Source: Blastomussa wellsi
Taxonomy: Eukaryota; Cnidaria; Anthozoa; Scleractinia; Plerogyridae
Reading direction: 5' to 3'
DNA length: 64,000 nucleotides
NCBI GenBank assembly: GCA_947652115.1
Contig: OX393562.1
Coordinates: 30,854,356-30,918,355, forward strand
The translations under genes were made by a program, and so were the position numbers. Under the pieces are notes generated by a model. The model was given only the letters and a program-made list of their open reading frames with translations, had not been told where the DNA came from and did not search any database. This document shows positions 22,349 through 34,375 of this stretch, in pieces. Each line of letters begins with the position of its first letter. Position 1 is the first letter of the stretch.

Positions 22349-25300
22349 ATGAAGTCGATGATCTTTCTTCTACTGGTATTTGCAATTTCTCGTGGAGAAG
22401 GTAAGTATAAAAATTATATTTTAAAAGTTATTCAAGTATGTAATAGTCAAATGAATACGATATTGTTTCATCACTCTTTCTGTGGGAGAGAGATCGAATA
22501 AGCACCGCTCCGTATGCACTTTTTAATAATCTTCCAAACCAACAGTTTAGGTCAGCCAAGGCAAAACGTGTGAGATTTATTCCAGAACAAGAGGCCTAAA
22601 GTGTTTTACGCGGGACGTTTTGAGAGATGTACTGATGTATTAACTTTAAATAGCTATCCACAAGTTTGACCCATATCAAACTTTGCCTATTGTTATGGTT
22701 GGAATTTTTTTAAGACAATGGCTCTTTTGTTGTCCATCCTCAGGGATTTGTCTTTCCAACACGGCCAAATTACACTCGGTTTAAATCGGATCCAATCGGC
22801 AAAGCATCAGTGATGGCACTTTTTGCCCAACAGAGGTCTACTTGGAAGAACATAGACAGACCAACAGGGGGCTAGTTAGTAATTGTCAAGAGAACTTATT
22901 GTCATACATCGCGATGCCTGCATCACGTTAAAATCGCGCGGACCGGTTAACGTCCATGGCCTAAACCATGAGACATGTTCTACTATAAGCCGTGAGTGAA
23001 AACATATTTAGAATTCATGTGTAGCATTAGCAGTCTAAGCATTATTTTTTTTCGGTTCAAGTTTTTACGGACCGGCGGCCGCGAACAGCTTTCATTTTAC
23101 AGTGGATTTCTTTGACGCAAAGCGCAAAAAAAAAAATAATTTAAATGTTTGGAAAAAAAATTAAACTATTTTGCAACAGAAAGCTAATCAAACAAAAACT
23201 GTTCCGGTAATCGTTTTCAATAAACAAAGAACTGTATGCATAAATATCTCAGTAGAGCTGAGCGAAAATCTTGCCGAACGATAGTCTGTAGTGACTGAGA
23301 CAATTACAACTGATCTGAGCATACTCCAGGTGACAGAAATCTCAAGGCGATGGGAGCCTTTTGAAAAGATTACATCTGCTGGGCGTCGCAAACCGACGTA
23401 ATTTCAAGTTCGCACGTAAATAAAATACTGCCACGCGAAAAAAGAAAACCAAAGAGCACCTTATCCCGTGAGATACGGAGAACTTTAAAATGCGTGTCGA
23501 TTTGTGACTACGATGAACTCAACTTAAATTTAAAAGCGGACACCCCGGGTATTACGACACATAATAATAAAAAAGTAATCAATTTTGGAAAAAATGTTTT
23601 CTACTACTTTCCACTGACGCAGAAAGGGAATCGAATCCCTGTTCAAAAGATAACATTCATTTTCTACAGATCACAAGTACATAATAGTCATTCACAACCA
23701 AACACATGCATGCCTTTTTAACATTTTTTAGGTTACAGGATCATATACATCGAACATATATCGGACAGTTCTAGTGATGACTACAAGCGCTCGTAACAAA
23801 TCTCATTCATCGTTTTTATAGGGTTTTTTTTATAGGTTTTTATAAGTTATCAGTGACGTCACCCATTGTAATAAATGTCCAACCAAAACACTATTGGCTG
23901 GTGAAACAAAGAGCTCTTTTATTTAAATTGTTGGCAATTTAAATAACAAAAACAATGTTTGTAAGCAAATATCGTCCAGCAGAAATTATGATCCAGAGTT
24001 TGCAATACAGTCTGACTTTTACATATGGAAAAATCAACTAACTGAACACTTTTTAAAGAAATCCTAGAATTTTTCATCTTAGGGCTCGAAAATCTTAGAA
24101 ATATTTGCTAATAAAGATCAAATATCCAAACCAGCATCACAGTACGGATTTCCATAGTTTGAACTTGATGAATTATTAACGATTTTGATAAATAATGTCT
24201 GTTCAGGATCGGCTGAGAAAATGATAAACAACAATAACATGCAATGGACCCTAGCCCTAATAGCCCCTAAAACAGTAGAGCTTCGTGCGAACAAGATCCA
24301 ATGAAATTAAAGTTTCTGAAGGGCTTCGTGACAACTGAGAAGGGTAACCGGAGTTCTATGAAGGCTAACCGAAGGGCATAGTAGGCTAATCGGAGTGCTT
24401 AGTAGGCTAACCGGAGTGCTATATAGCTAAAGTGCTACCCAGGCTAACCGAGTGCTAGTATTCATTACTATACTATGTGGTATAATTCATCACCAGGTAT
24501 CCACCTCCGGTAGGCCGTTATTATATTGTTCTGACCCTTCTTTAACTGCTTTATTTATTATTTTAAAAAAACCAGCGGCTTGCACCACTGCACCTCCTGT
24601 TCCTCCCACACCGCCTACTCCTCCTCCTCCAACGCAGGCGCCGACAGTAGGTAAGTGCTACAAAACTCATCAGTATATTAACTAGCAGCGGAACTCAGAG
24701 GCACCAACGAACAAACTGTGGCAAAATACACTCTTTTATGCAAGTGAATGAAAATGTATGATATTAAAACATGTACCGGTGTTCTTGAGTGTTGCTGGGA
24801 AAAATTTATTTGTTCCTTTTTGCCAGCACATGATCCATATTTTTCCCAGCCTGCAATTAGCACAAACAACAAACGCGCGGAATTGGCGAGATTCAAGCCT
24901 CCGTCGAACAGTTTCTTCATTCGCCCACCCGAGTTTCAATCGGTCAGCGCAAAGGTAGTATCTTTTTCAGTGACAACTCCCATAAGAAAACATATAGTGA
25001 ACCACTTTGCCAGTCAGCAACATTTGCGCTGAGGAACGGATAAAGTGAGGAACAGACTCCTTGGGTGCCTCAGAGAAATTTGTCAGTGCTCGTTGGTTAA
25101 AAATCTCACGGAGAGAGCAAAGCGTATCATTTTGCAAGAGAACAACAAATAAACAACATAGATAAAAACACAAGTACATGGTAAGGAGACGTACTTGCAA
25201 AAAAACATTGACGGAACATGTTTCCTGAGTGTTAAGCTAAGCTAGTGGCTGATCTAGGGGAGGGGCCCGGGGACTGACCCCCCTCCCCTCGTATTATGGG

Positions 25301-28300
25301 CGACAATTTCTTGGGCCCTCCCCGAATGGCCGAGAAAGTTTTCAGACCCGGAAACACATTTTAATAACCGCGCTGTTTCAAGCTTCCCTGTCCCATCAGT
25401 TTCTGATTCATTGACAGGTTCTCTGCTCCATGCAAATAAATTGTATTTAGACTTCGCATCCTCAGTCTACCAAATAGACCAATATTCCGATATGTTAATA
25501 TTCTAGCATGCCGCCGAGGCTTGGGGGAATAAGACAAAAGATTTTGCATCGAGGCTTAGGGATGAATAAATAATTTCTTTTGTTTTATTCCCCCAAGCCT
25601 CGGCGTCATGTTCGAATTTTAAGATATAGGAATTGGTCTATTGACGGCGTTGTTACGTTATTAAGTTACGTTATTAAAAAAAAGGCAGCTGTAGCCGGTT
25701 GAAAAAAATACAACTAATCAGTTGCTCGAATTTACTTTGAGAAGTGGAAAAGAATCAAAGGCTTCCTCAATATATAGTTTCGAAAATATAGTGGGGGGCT
25801 GTTACATTTTGAACCTTTTGAATGCCTTTGACTATTTGACGATTAATGTTGTTGTTTTTCTTAGATCCATCCTGTGATTTCGAAACCAATATCTGCAAGT
25901 GGAGACAGTCTACAACTGACAACTTTGACTGGACACGCAGGTTTGGTCGTACTCCCTCTAGCAGCACCGGACCATCCACCGGTAACAATAGAAAAGGTAA
26001 TTATTTATCCGTAAGCCTTTTCGAATAAAAATATTTTATTTAACAACTACGAAATACGTTCTTTCGTTGTTACTACTGGTCCAGAGTTCCCAATTCGAAG
26101 TGAATAGATCCTCCACATATTTTTTCTTTATAAAATCGTTTTTTAAACCTTGTTTTACCAAAGCATATTGTGTCATTTGAAGAAATATTTTTATGGTAAT
26201 CTCGATAATCATAACTATAACAAAATTCTCGAATCTGATTGGTTATCAGCACAGCTATTTTTGACCAAATTGGAGCGCGCGCAGTTAAATTGTCCAATAA
26301 CAAAGTGCGTCCAATAACAAGGTGTCCACCAACAAGGTGTCCAATAACGAGGTTTGCGTGCTGCGCATGCGCGCGCTCTTTCTTTGGTTCCTAAATTTCG
26401 ACTGAAACTCCTTGATATTCCTAGCCCTGTAATTTTAAAACATCGCTCTTTATTACAGTGGTGATAAATCGTCAACAGGTTTTGCTTTGCCGACGTTTTT
26501 CGGGAATTTTGTTATAGTTATGATTAATTGGTAACAGGACTTCGTGTCGTCCGCTTCTGTCTGCAATCATACCAAGTTCATTTTTGTGTGTTTATGGACC
26601 GAGACGAAGTCGAGGCCAATATCCAGCCATTTTGACTGAACAGGCTTGGTCAATAGAGAATTTATTCTATAAACCTTTCGCCTCAGAGAAATTGTACTTG
26701 CTGGACAAAGGGCGTAATCCCGAGAGGACAAGATAGCTGCATCTTGACTGCTCGGATAGACAATCACAGAGCGGGATTTGGTTCATCGTGCCCGTTCATG
26801 GATATAATAATCGTGATTAATCAAATCGGATTCCCGCTACGCGGTCGTCCGATTTTGTTAATCACTAGTATGATTACAGACCAAACTGGACTCCACTCAG
26901 TCCTATTACCACTGCGAACAGCAAGTAATGATGCGCTGTCCGTGTCCAAGATGTGTATGAAATTCGTTAGGGGATAGACATTCTGGGTTTCATTCCCAGC
27001 TAGTGCCGCTTTTTCCTGTAGGTTGGAGCAATATACAACCAGACCAGTAACCAAGTTATCTATCATTTTCTCCTGGCAGGTTTTTACATTTATATTGAGA
27101 CTTCCAGTCCCAGAAAAAATGGCGACAGAGCCATTCTGACTCTTAAGGGTGCCAACAGTAAATCCGTTTGCCTTTCGTTTTACTATCACATGTACGGAAG
27201 GACCATTAAGACGCTGAATATTTACAACCTTGGAAAAAAACTCTGGACAAGAGATGGTAACCAGGGAAACTCCTGGAAAAAGGCCGAGGTGTCAATAAGT
27301 GGAGATTATGATGTAAGTGATGGGACGAGCCTTTACGCTTTTATATTTACGTTAAATAAACAAATGCATTAACAAACATTACGTATACGCTTTCAACTGT
27401 CATTGTCAAGTAATACGTGGAAACGATAATTCACCAAATAAAAAACTGATCCTCTATGTCCTCCTCTTAGTATAGTCTGATTCTCCTTTTCCCTCGTTAT
27501 TATGTAAAGCTAAGTTTTTCCGTTTTCCAGTATGTTTGTAATTTATTGTGATTTGTCTTTTCAATTAAGTTTCTCGTGCACACCTTGTCCCCGCGTCGAC
27601 TAGCTTTGCGGCTATTTGCGGGAAATAAATAAATAAATAAACTGTCGTTGCTAGATTGAATTGGTTTCCTTTACACCAGGCAGGATTTAGCTTATTGTTA
27701 GTCATTGTTGTCAATTTGTTTGACGTTTGAGTCACATCCAAACTAAAATGCTACACATGTACGATGTTCTGTGTTTATTGCCAGTATTACTAACGCAGAT
27801 ATGACTGTTTCATCACAACTTTCCTTGTAGCTCAAGATCGAAGGCATTAGAGGTGCATCATACACTGGGGACATTGCTCTGGATGACTTGAGCGTTGCTG
27901 ATGGACCTTGTAGTGCAGTGGTACCTGCAACGGTACCAACTGCCCCACCACCGACAGGTAAACTAGCACGCCTAGGCGTGGGTCGGGTTAGTTCACTTAT
28001 TTCCAGGATTGAATGTCGGTATTGTTCAAGTACTACTTTATTTTTGACTGGCCGGGTTATTTTCTATTTTCATGTTACTATTATTATTAATGTACTTTTA
28101 ATAATAATAATAATTTAATATCTATCCTAGCTGTTTATCGAATACGAAAATTACTTATCTCCTTCCAAACAATGACTATAATTTATTATTGTGATGTATT
28201 ATAATAATTATCATACTGTAATGTAATCATTGAGAAAGAAGCTTCAATAAATTTATTAAAAAAAATAAAAACCATTAAAAGTCGAAATTAACGCAAAAAA

Positions 28301-31300
28301 ATATTACTTCATATTTTTCAGCATAATGTGTATACAGTAGTGAACTTTTATTAACGAGGACACTTTGTCACTTTGTGATACTTGTCATCATCAATCCTGG
28401 ACATATCTGGGTTAGTTGGTAGAGGGGAAGCAATTTGTACTTTGGTTGTAGAATGAAGCTATTCCGTGACCTTTTGGATCTATTTGCCGCAAATGCCTGA
28501 CCGCCCCAATGGTATCCACGTGATTGAAATAATTTTATTAATATAGGCTTTGAGTGCAATGGCGCAGTTTTCTTCCATATATTTGAGTAGTAGTCTTGTG
28601 CCAACTGAACTTACTTTCCGGCTTGCAATATACTGTGTTAAAAAGAGAGTTATTAATTAGAAATTAAACCACTCGTCACCCGTAGCAATTGAAAACCAAA
28701 ACAAACATAGTTCAACGCAGCTACGAAAATAAAAAAAAATAAATTTTTTGTAAGATCAGTTTACGAAAATGAAGAAAAATCTCAAAAGAGTCGTCGAAAG
28801 TTGCGAAATTTATGACGGTATAAATTTCGTAATTTTCGTAAATTTCCTTGGGGCGTTCAGGTTCTTGAATATATTACGCAACTGTCGTTGACTCTTATGA
28901 TGCTTTTTTGTGAATTATTTTCGGCTATCAGGCTCGCTAATAATTAATAATTATTAATAATTAAAATTTCGTTGGGACCTTCAGGCTCCAAAATGCACAT
29001 AAACTTTTTTAATTTCCGTTGCGGCGTAAAACAATGGACATACGTGAACGTAAATTACTTCCACAATCAAGGGAAAATTGCCCTGTAGTATATCAGCATG
29101 ATGAAACATTTAATCAGTTTAGTGCCACCCTTAAATATTTTTAGTACCGCCTGGCCCATCAAGCTGTGGTGTTTCTCCTATGACTCGTGTCATCGGTGGA
29201 GTTGACGCTGTCCCAGGAAACTGGCCTTGGCAGGTGAAATTTGTTGTTTCGTTGCCAGCTATGTTTTAATTTTCCTTGTACTTGTCTGGCTACTACTACT
29301 ACTACCACTACTACTACTACTACTACTACCACCAGCAACCACCACCACCACCACTACCACTACCACTACCACTACCACTACCACTACCACTACTACTATT
29401 ACTACCACTACCGCTACCACTACCACTACTACTACCATTACCACTACTACTACCACTGCCACTGCCACTACCACTACCACTACCACGGCCACTACCACTA
29501 CCACTACCACTACAACTACCACTACCACTGCCACTACCACTACCACTACAACTACCACTACCACTGCCACTACCACTACCACTACCACGGCCACTACCAC
29601 TACCACTACCACTACTACTATTACTACCACTACCACTACCACCACCACTACCACTACCACTACAACGACCACTGCCACTACCACTGCCACTACCACTACC
29701 ACTACCACTACTACTACTACTACTACCACTACCACTACCACTGCCACTACCACTACCACTACCACTACCACTACCACTACCACTACCACTACCACTGCCA
29801 CTACTACTATTACTACCACTACCACTACTACTACCACTACCACTACCACTACCACTACCACTGCCACTGCCACTACCACTACCACTACCACTACCACTAC
29901 CACTACCACTACCCCTACTACTACTACTACTACTACCACTACCACTACCACTACCACTACCACTACCACTACCACTACCACTACCCCTACTACTACTACC
30001 ACTACCACTACCACTACCACTACCACTACCACTACCACTACCACTACCACTACCACTACCACTACCACTACCACTACTACTACCACTACCACTACCACTA
30101 CCACTACCACTACCACTACCACTACCACTACCACTACCACTACCCCTACTACTACTACTACTACTACTACTACCACTACCACTACCACTACCACTACCAC
30201 TACCACTACCACTACCACTACCACTACCACTACCACTACCACTGCCACTACCACTACCACTACCACTACCACTACCACTACCACTACCACTACTACTACC
30301 ACTACCACTACTACTACCACTACCACTACCACTACCACTACCACTACCACTACCCCTACTACTACTACCACTACCACTACCACTACCACTACCACTACCA
30401 CTACCACTACCACTACCACTACCACTGCCACTACCACTACCACTACCACTACCATTACCACTACTACTACCACCACCACCACCACCACCACCACCACCAC
30501 CACTCAAGAAGCTAGAGTCGCCTCGGGCAACTCTTACGCTTCTTTCGTGCTCTCCAAACTTCCCACGTGCTCCATAACTCGATAGTGCACGATAGTGCAT
30601 GAACCAATTGTAAATTAGAGGTACAGTTATTTAGGTTTAACTTATGGACTTGGACCGTTTTGATCTGAAATCGAATATAATTTTTGCACTCACTCAGGTC
30701 ATAGCTATAATTCTTGAAAAAAAAAATGGTTCTGTGATCGTTGTAATTCATAATTTTTGATAAGTGCGCTTTTGTAACGTTTTATATTAATTTTGTGCCT
30801 TTCTCCAATTTTTCAGTACGTAAACCTGATATAGGCTTTTAATTTTTAGGCCATGTCTGAAATAAGGTTGTTCAAATCGACTGTTTCGGTCTGAAAAGTG
30901 TAAGAGCTTAAGGAAGCGAGCAAAAAACAGGAATCTCTTACTATCTCTCTTTGAAAATTAACCAAACCACCAGAAAACAACATCAGATAATATTTTGACA
31001 ATAATTTATAATTTTCTTCTCCCAGATTGGTCTCCATATGGGAAGCTCAAAGAGGTTTGGTTGCGGTGGATCCTTAATCGCTGCAGATTGGATAGTCACA
31101 GCGGCTCATTGCATTTCATCCAGGTAGCGTAGCTTATTTTAGATAAAGCATCGCCATAATATTCTTGCTTTCCTTGTACTAAACGCTGGCTAAACAAATC
31201 CAGATTTCACAACAGGAACCGATCATGAGCGATTTATTAAAGGGCCCTAGTCAGCCACGCCTTTGTTATTGTTTACATGCGAAAGTTTCAGTATATAACG

Positions 31301-32991
31301 AACTTTCCTTTGTTTAGTAGCAATGGATTAGTCATACTCACACATTTGCACCCCTCCCCCTTCCCCCACACACGCATACACCCCCACCCCTCTCACCCTC
31401 CAACCCAAAACAATAAATATTCTCCTTGTCACTTTCACACATGCAGTTCAGGTAGTTATTACACTATCCGCCTTGGGGATCACAACCGACATGCATCAGA
31501 AGGGACTGAAGAGGATATACCAGGAAAGCGTGTCATAAGACATCCAAGCTACAACTCGCCTAGTCTAATAAACAACGACATCGCCTTGATTCAGCTCGCA
31601 AGGCCAGCCAAGTTAAATTCCAGAGTTGGAACTGTTTGTCTGCCTTCTCACAATGAAGTTGTTCCTACTTCCGCCAAATGTTTCATTACAGGTTTGAAAG
31701 ACGAATAATGTTTTTTTAGTAAATAGAAACATATGGATCGGGTTCAAAGTATTTAAAAATACTTCAAGTCCCAAAGGTTAGCTAAAATCTTTTTATTTAA
31801 TTTTAATTTTATTTATTTATTTTTATTTTATTTTTAACTGTATTTAGAAGTCGCAATTTTTTGCGCCGCGTAGACGAACCTCATAAACACTGAGACAAAC
31901 CAAATTAATATGTCTAATATATAGCCAAAGGGTTGAACTCGTGACGTATCGAGAAGAATACCATTTGCACGTAACATGTCCTCTAAACTAGCTAAGATCT
32001 TCAGTTAGTAATGTTTAGTTTCCTTCCGTCCAAGGACAACCCAAGCACTTCGTTGCTCCTTGCAGGTTTTCAATAAATGCCTCAGAATTAACAAATTTAG
32101 CGCCTATTAAAATGAGTTGTTCTTACTGGGTTTATCTACACTCGAAAATACATCCGTTGCTTGATTCTGCAGGTTGGGGCAAGATTAAGCATCCTGGATC
32201 ATCACATAACATACTACAGCAGGCTAAACTACCACCGGTTACAAATGACGAGTGTGCCAAGAAACTGGCAGCATCACCAGGTAATATGAGTCTTTTTTCT
32301 GTTTGAAATACAAGGAGATAACTATTTTAACCGTGTTCCATTAGATACGCGAACTTCCAAATTTCCAGATGTCTGCCATACGCCCGCAGTACCAAGGAGA
32401 GCGTTGTTACTCATGATAGAAATGGTCATTTTTGCTGCACTATCGCTGATCTGAGCAGATGAGAGATGAAACTTCAGCGATTGCAATAATTGGAGTGGCA
32501 CACAAATTATCTTTGATATTTTGTCTTTTCTGCGTCGATTGCTATTCGCTTGTGAAAATATTCATCAGAGTCACGAAAACAATAGGCTTTTGTTAGCTTT
32601 GATATCGGCGCTGTTCATGTATCATCGTCCCTGCAGCATTCGACATCATCGTAGTCCCAACTGATCGATACACATTGTTCAAGGTAAAAGCCGGATACGC
32701 GAACATTCCTTTTAACTCAACGTAATGTTTCTGTGTTTTATCTCACATTCAGGTGGCTCCAGGCTTAAAATTACCCCACAAATGATCTGCGCGGGAGTCA
32801 AGGGAACCATCTTAAGTGGTTGTCATGGTGACAGTGGTGGACCATATGTCTGCCAGGCATCCAACGGAAAATGGTTTCTTCAAGGTGCTGTGAGTTGGGG
32901 ATCACCCAGATGTTCTGCGGCCGAACGCTACACGGTCTTCGCACGAGTGGCCAAGTTTAGAAAATGGATCAACCAGTACGTCAGCGTATAA
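22349..32991 (+). CDS. Secreted MAM-domain chymotrypsin-like serine protease (S1A)
   Basis: Ten exons join in phase: 22349-22400, 24576-24650, 25865-25996, 27080-27312, 27831-27957, 29145-29233, 31026-31123, 31447-31691, 32173-32280 and 32753-32991, giving 465 residues. Signal peptide 1-17 (MKSMIFLLLVFAISRGE), Pro/Thr linker to about residue 42, then a MAM domain from about 43 to 198 (CDFETNICKWRQ, DNFDWTRRFG, SVCLSFYYHMYG, GDIALDDLSV) closed by a cysteine. A second Pro linker leads to TRVIGG and an S1 domain with TAAHC, NNDIALIQL and GDSGGP, so the triad is intact. Pocket residue 189 is Ser (LSGCHGDSGG), as in chymotrypsins. MAM domains mediate adhesion or oligomerisation, suggesting tethering or targeting. 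Likely a gland-cell secreted digestive enzyme. A TATA-like CATAAATAAA is at 22274 and AATAAA at 33036. Intron 6 contains the giant (ACTACC)n tract. Confidence 0.9.
24340..24458 (+). repeat. Minisatellite, GGCTAACCGGAGTGCT units
   Basis: About five degenerate units of 20-26 bp built on GTAGGCTAACCGGAGTGCT, in intron 1 of the MAM-protease gene, just before its linker exon. Confidence 0.7.
25485..25640. mobile_element. Palindromic MITE, GCCGAGGCTTGGGGGAATAA family, copy 1
   Basis: Ends TAGACCAAT...ATTGGTCTA are inverted; the core arms GCCGAGGCTTGGGGGAATAA (25513-25532) and its exact inverse (25585-25604) form a hairpin around TTTTGCATCGAGGCTTAGGG-like sequence. Lies in an intron of the MAM-protease gene. 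A second copy is at 55488-55650. Confidence 0.8.
26291..26352. repeat. Short tandem repeat, GTCCAATAACAAGGT units
   Basis: Four degenerate 15-18 bp units in the intron between the first and second MAM exons. Confidence 0.65.
26813..26865. repeat. Hairpin-forming inverted repeat
   Basis: GTGATTAATCAAATCGGA and its near-perfect inverse enclose a GC-rich loop of about 17 bases (TTCCCGCTACGCGGTCG). Probably part of a transposon end occupying about 26580-26960. Confidence 0.6.
29290..30503. repeat. Giant (ACTACC)n / (ACT)n microsatellite of about 1.2 kb
   Basis: Nearly uninterrupted trinucleotide-phase sequence, dominated by alternating ACT and ACC. It includes higher-order blocks in which ACCCCT is followed by a run of ACT (near 29910, 29983, 30140 and 30351) and G-substituted ACTGCC units mainly in the left half. 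All trinucleotide frames on both strands stay open because of the period, so the long frames over it are artefacts. It begins about 57 bp after the donor of exon 6 of the MAM-protease gene. Confidence 0.95.
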
Positions 32992-33039
32992 TATGCTCGA
33001 CAAATGCTGTCATGAACTAATCATGGGAATCAGTTAATA

Positions 33040-33466
33040 AATGAAAAAGAAAACAAAAAAGAGACGTTTTACCTGTTTCCATATACTTATGCAACCCTTT
33101 AGTTTCCTTTCCTTAATTAATTAATTATACATTACCTGAAAAAAATTTCGGACGTTTTACCTAGGACGTTTAATTTTCGGACACTTTTATCTCGTTTCGT
33201 ACAAATTTAGGTTAAATATTTCGGACGCTTGCTGAAACGTATCCAAAGAAAATTTGCATATTAGATTAAAAAAAAAAACGTGTGAACGAGCAAAGCCTAA
33301 CCCGAGTTCCAACTATAATATATAGATTTAGCCAAGCCTAAATGCGGAGTTTCGTATATTTGCTGGTTCTCAATAATTTCTGAAATTGCGCTCATTAAAA
33401 GTACTAGCGTGGGCAACTAGTCCAGAAGAATTCCACAGCTGAAATAAATAAGAATAATTAAAAACG
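33040..33466. other. Intergenic, AT-rich
   Basis: Short reiterations of TTTCGGACG around 33150-33230; no gene recognised. Confidence 0.3.
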
Positions 33467-33746
33467 TCAGCTCCAATTGCTGATATGTTTTGAACAGGTG
33501 TAGTTGTGGATATAGCTAGAATCAGAATGTCGCTGAAAATAATAGCCAATGAGTTAATAACTAACGGATAATCATAATATTTAACGAACTTACATTTTCC
33601 AGTTGATCTTCGGTGTAAAATTCCCGCAGTACTTCAGCCGAGGTATACTTTTGCTCGATCGTAGGAATCAAGTGAACGATGTTTCGCTTCTCGTAAAGAC
33701 GACAATAACTTGCTTTCTTTGTTTCTTCCAGATTTTGCTTTTGCTT
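33467..33746 (-). CDS. Hypothetical two-exon reading frame, start exon not found
   Basis: A 51-codon exon (33746-33594) is open throughout, flanked by AG and a strong GAAAAT|GTAAGT donor. It encodes a charged, helix-prone stretch (NLEETKKASYCRLYEKRN, then YTSAEVLREFYTEDQLEN). It joins in phase to a second exon (33532-33467) behind TTATTTTCAG that gives 21 residues and a TGA stop. I do not recognise the family. No ATG lies in the exon; upstream, at 33860-33965, there are CCAAT motifs in both orientations, compatible with a promoter. It could also be a transposon-derived frame. Confidence 0.3.
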
Positions 33747-34224
33747 CTAACCTGTCTTAAAGTCTAAATCCGACTTTTTTGTCTGTATCTTCCCATTTAT
33801 AACAACTAGACTGATTTATCTACCTGAAAACTATTCGTTTAGCGTGAAACTCAACTTCAAAGCTTGCTGTTCGCTCGTACCCGCCTCAATGGTTTTCCCT
33901 CGTCAAAAGGCTAAACGTCACCCGATTGGTTGAAATTCATCGGATGATGGAGCGTGAACCAATCAGCTTCAGGGCCATTTGCGGCCCGCAGAGCGTTTGT
34001 TTTAATGGGGCCGTATTTCAATTTGGCCGCGTATATTGATAATAATATATGCTATTGTATGCCGTCTATTATTCAGTTCGTTTACCCAGACTGCTCATAA
34101 AAATTACATCTTGCTTGGTTTGACGCATCACCAAATCAGCCGTGGTGGCTTAGTTTCCTTCGTTGAAGTTTCTAACGCTAACCTGGACTATTCTTTCGCT
34201 TTTTTTCTTCTTGGAGAGACAATT

Positions 34225-34375
34225 TGTTAGACCCCATCCGCAAGGTTTTTGTTCTAATAAGCATAAGCCTACGGGCAATTTTTTGACAGGGGGCCGTGAA
34301 CTATTTGCCCAAAAACTTCTCCCAAGTAGCATTGAACATATTTCTCTTGCTGCCAAAAAAAATCAAAACCTTCAA
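34225..34375 (+). repeat. Interspersed repeat, TTGCCCAAAA family, copy 2
   Basis: AAGCCTACGGGCAATTTTTTGACAGG-GGG, TATTTGCCCAAAAACTTCTCCCAAGTAGC and TCTTGCTGCCAAAAAAAATC in the same order as the copies at 15433 and 40159. Confidence 0.55.

Noticed and set aside
24340..24458. CRISPR-like direct repeats
   Set aside because: Units are adjacent and degenerate, with no unique spacers; a eukaryotic minisatellite.
29227..30600. Long open frames (over 400 codons) of poly-Thr, His-Tyr, Pro-Leu, Val or Gly-Ser on both strands
   Set aside because: All arise from the trinucleotide period of the (ACTACC)n array inside an intron; no sign of coding outside the repeat.
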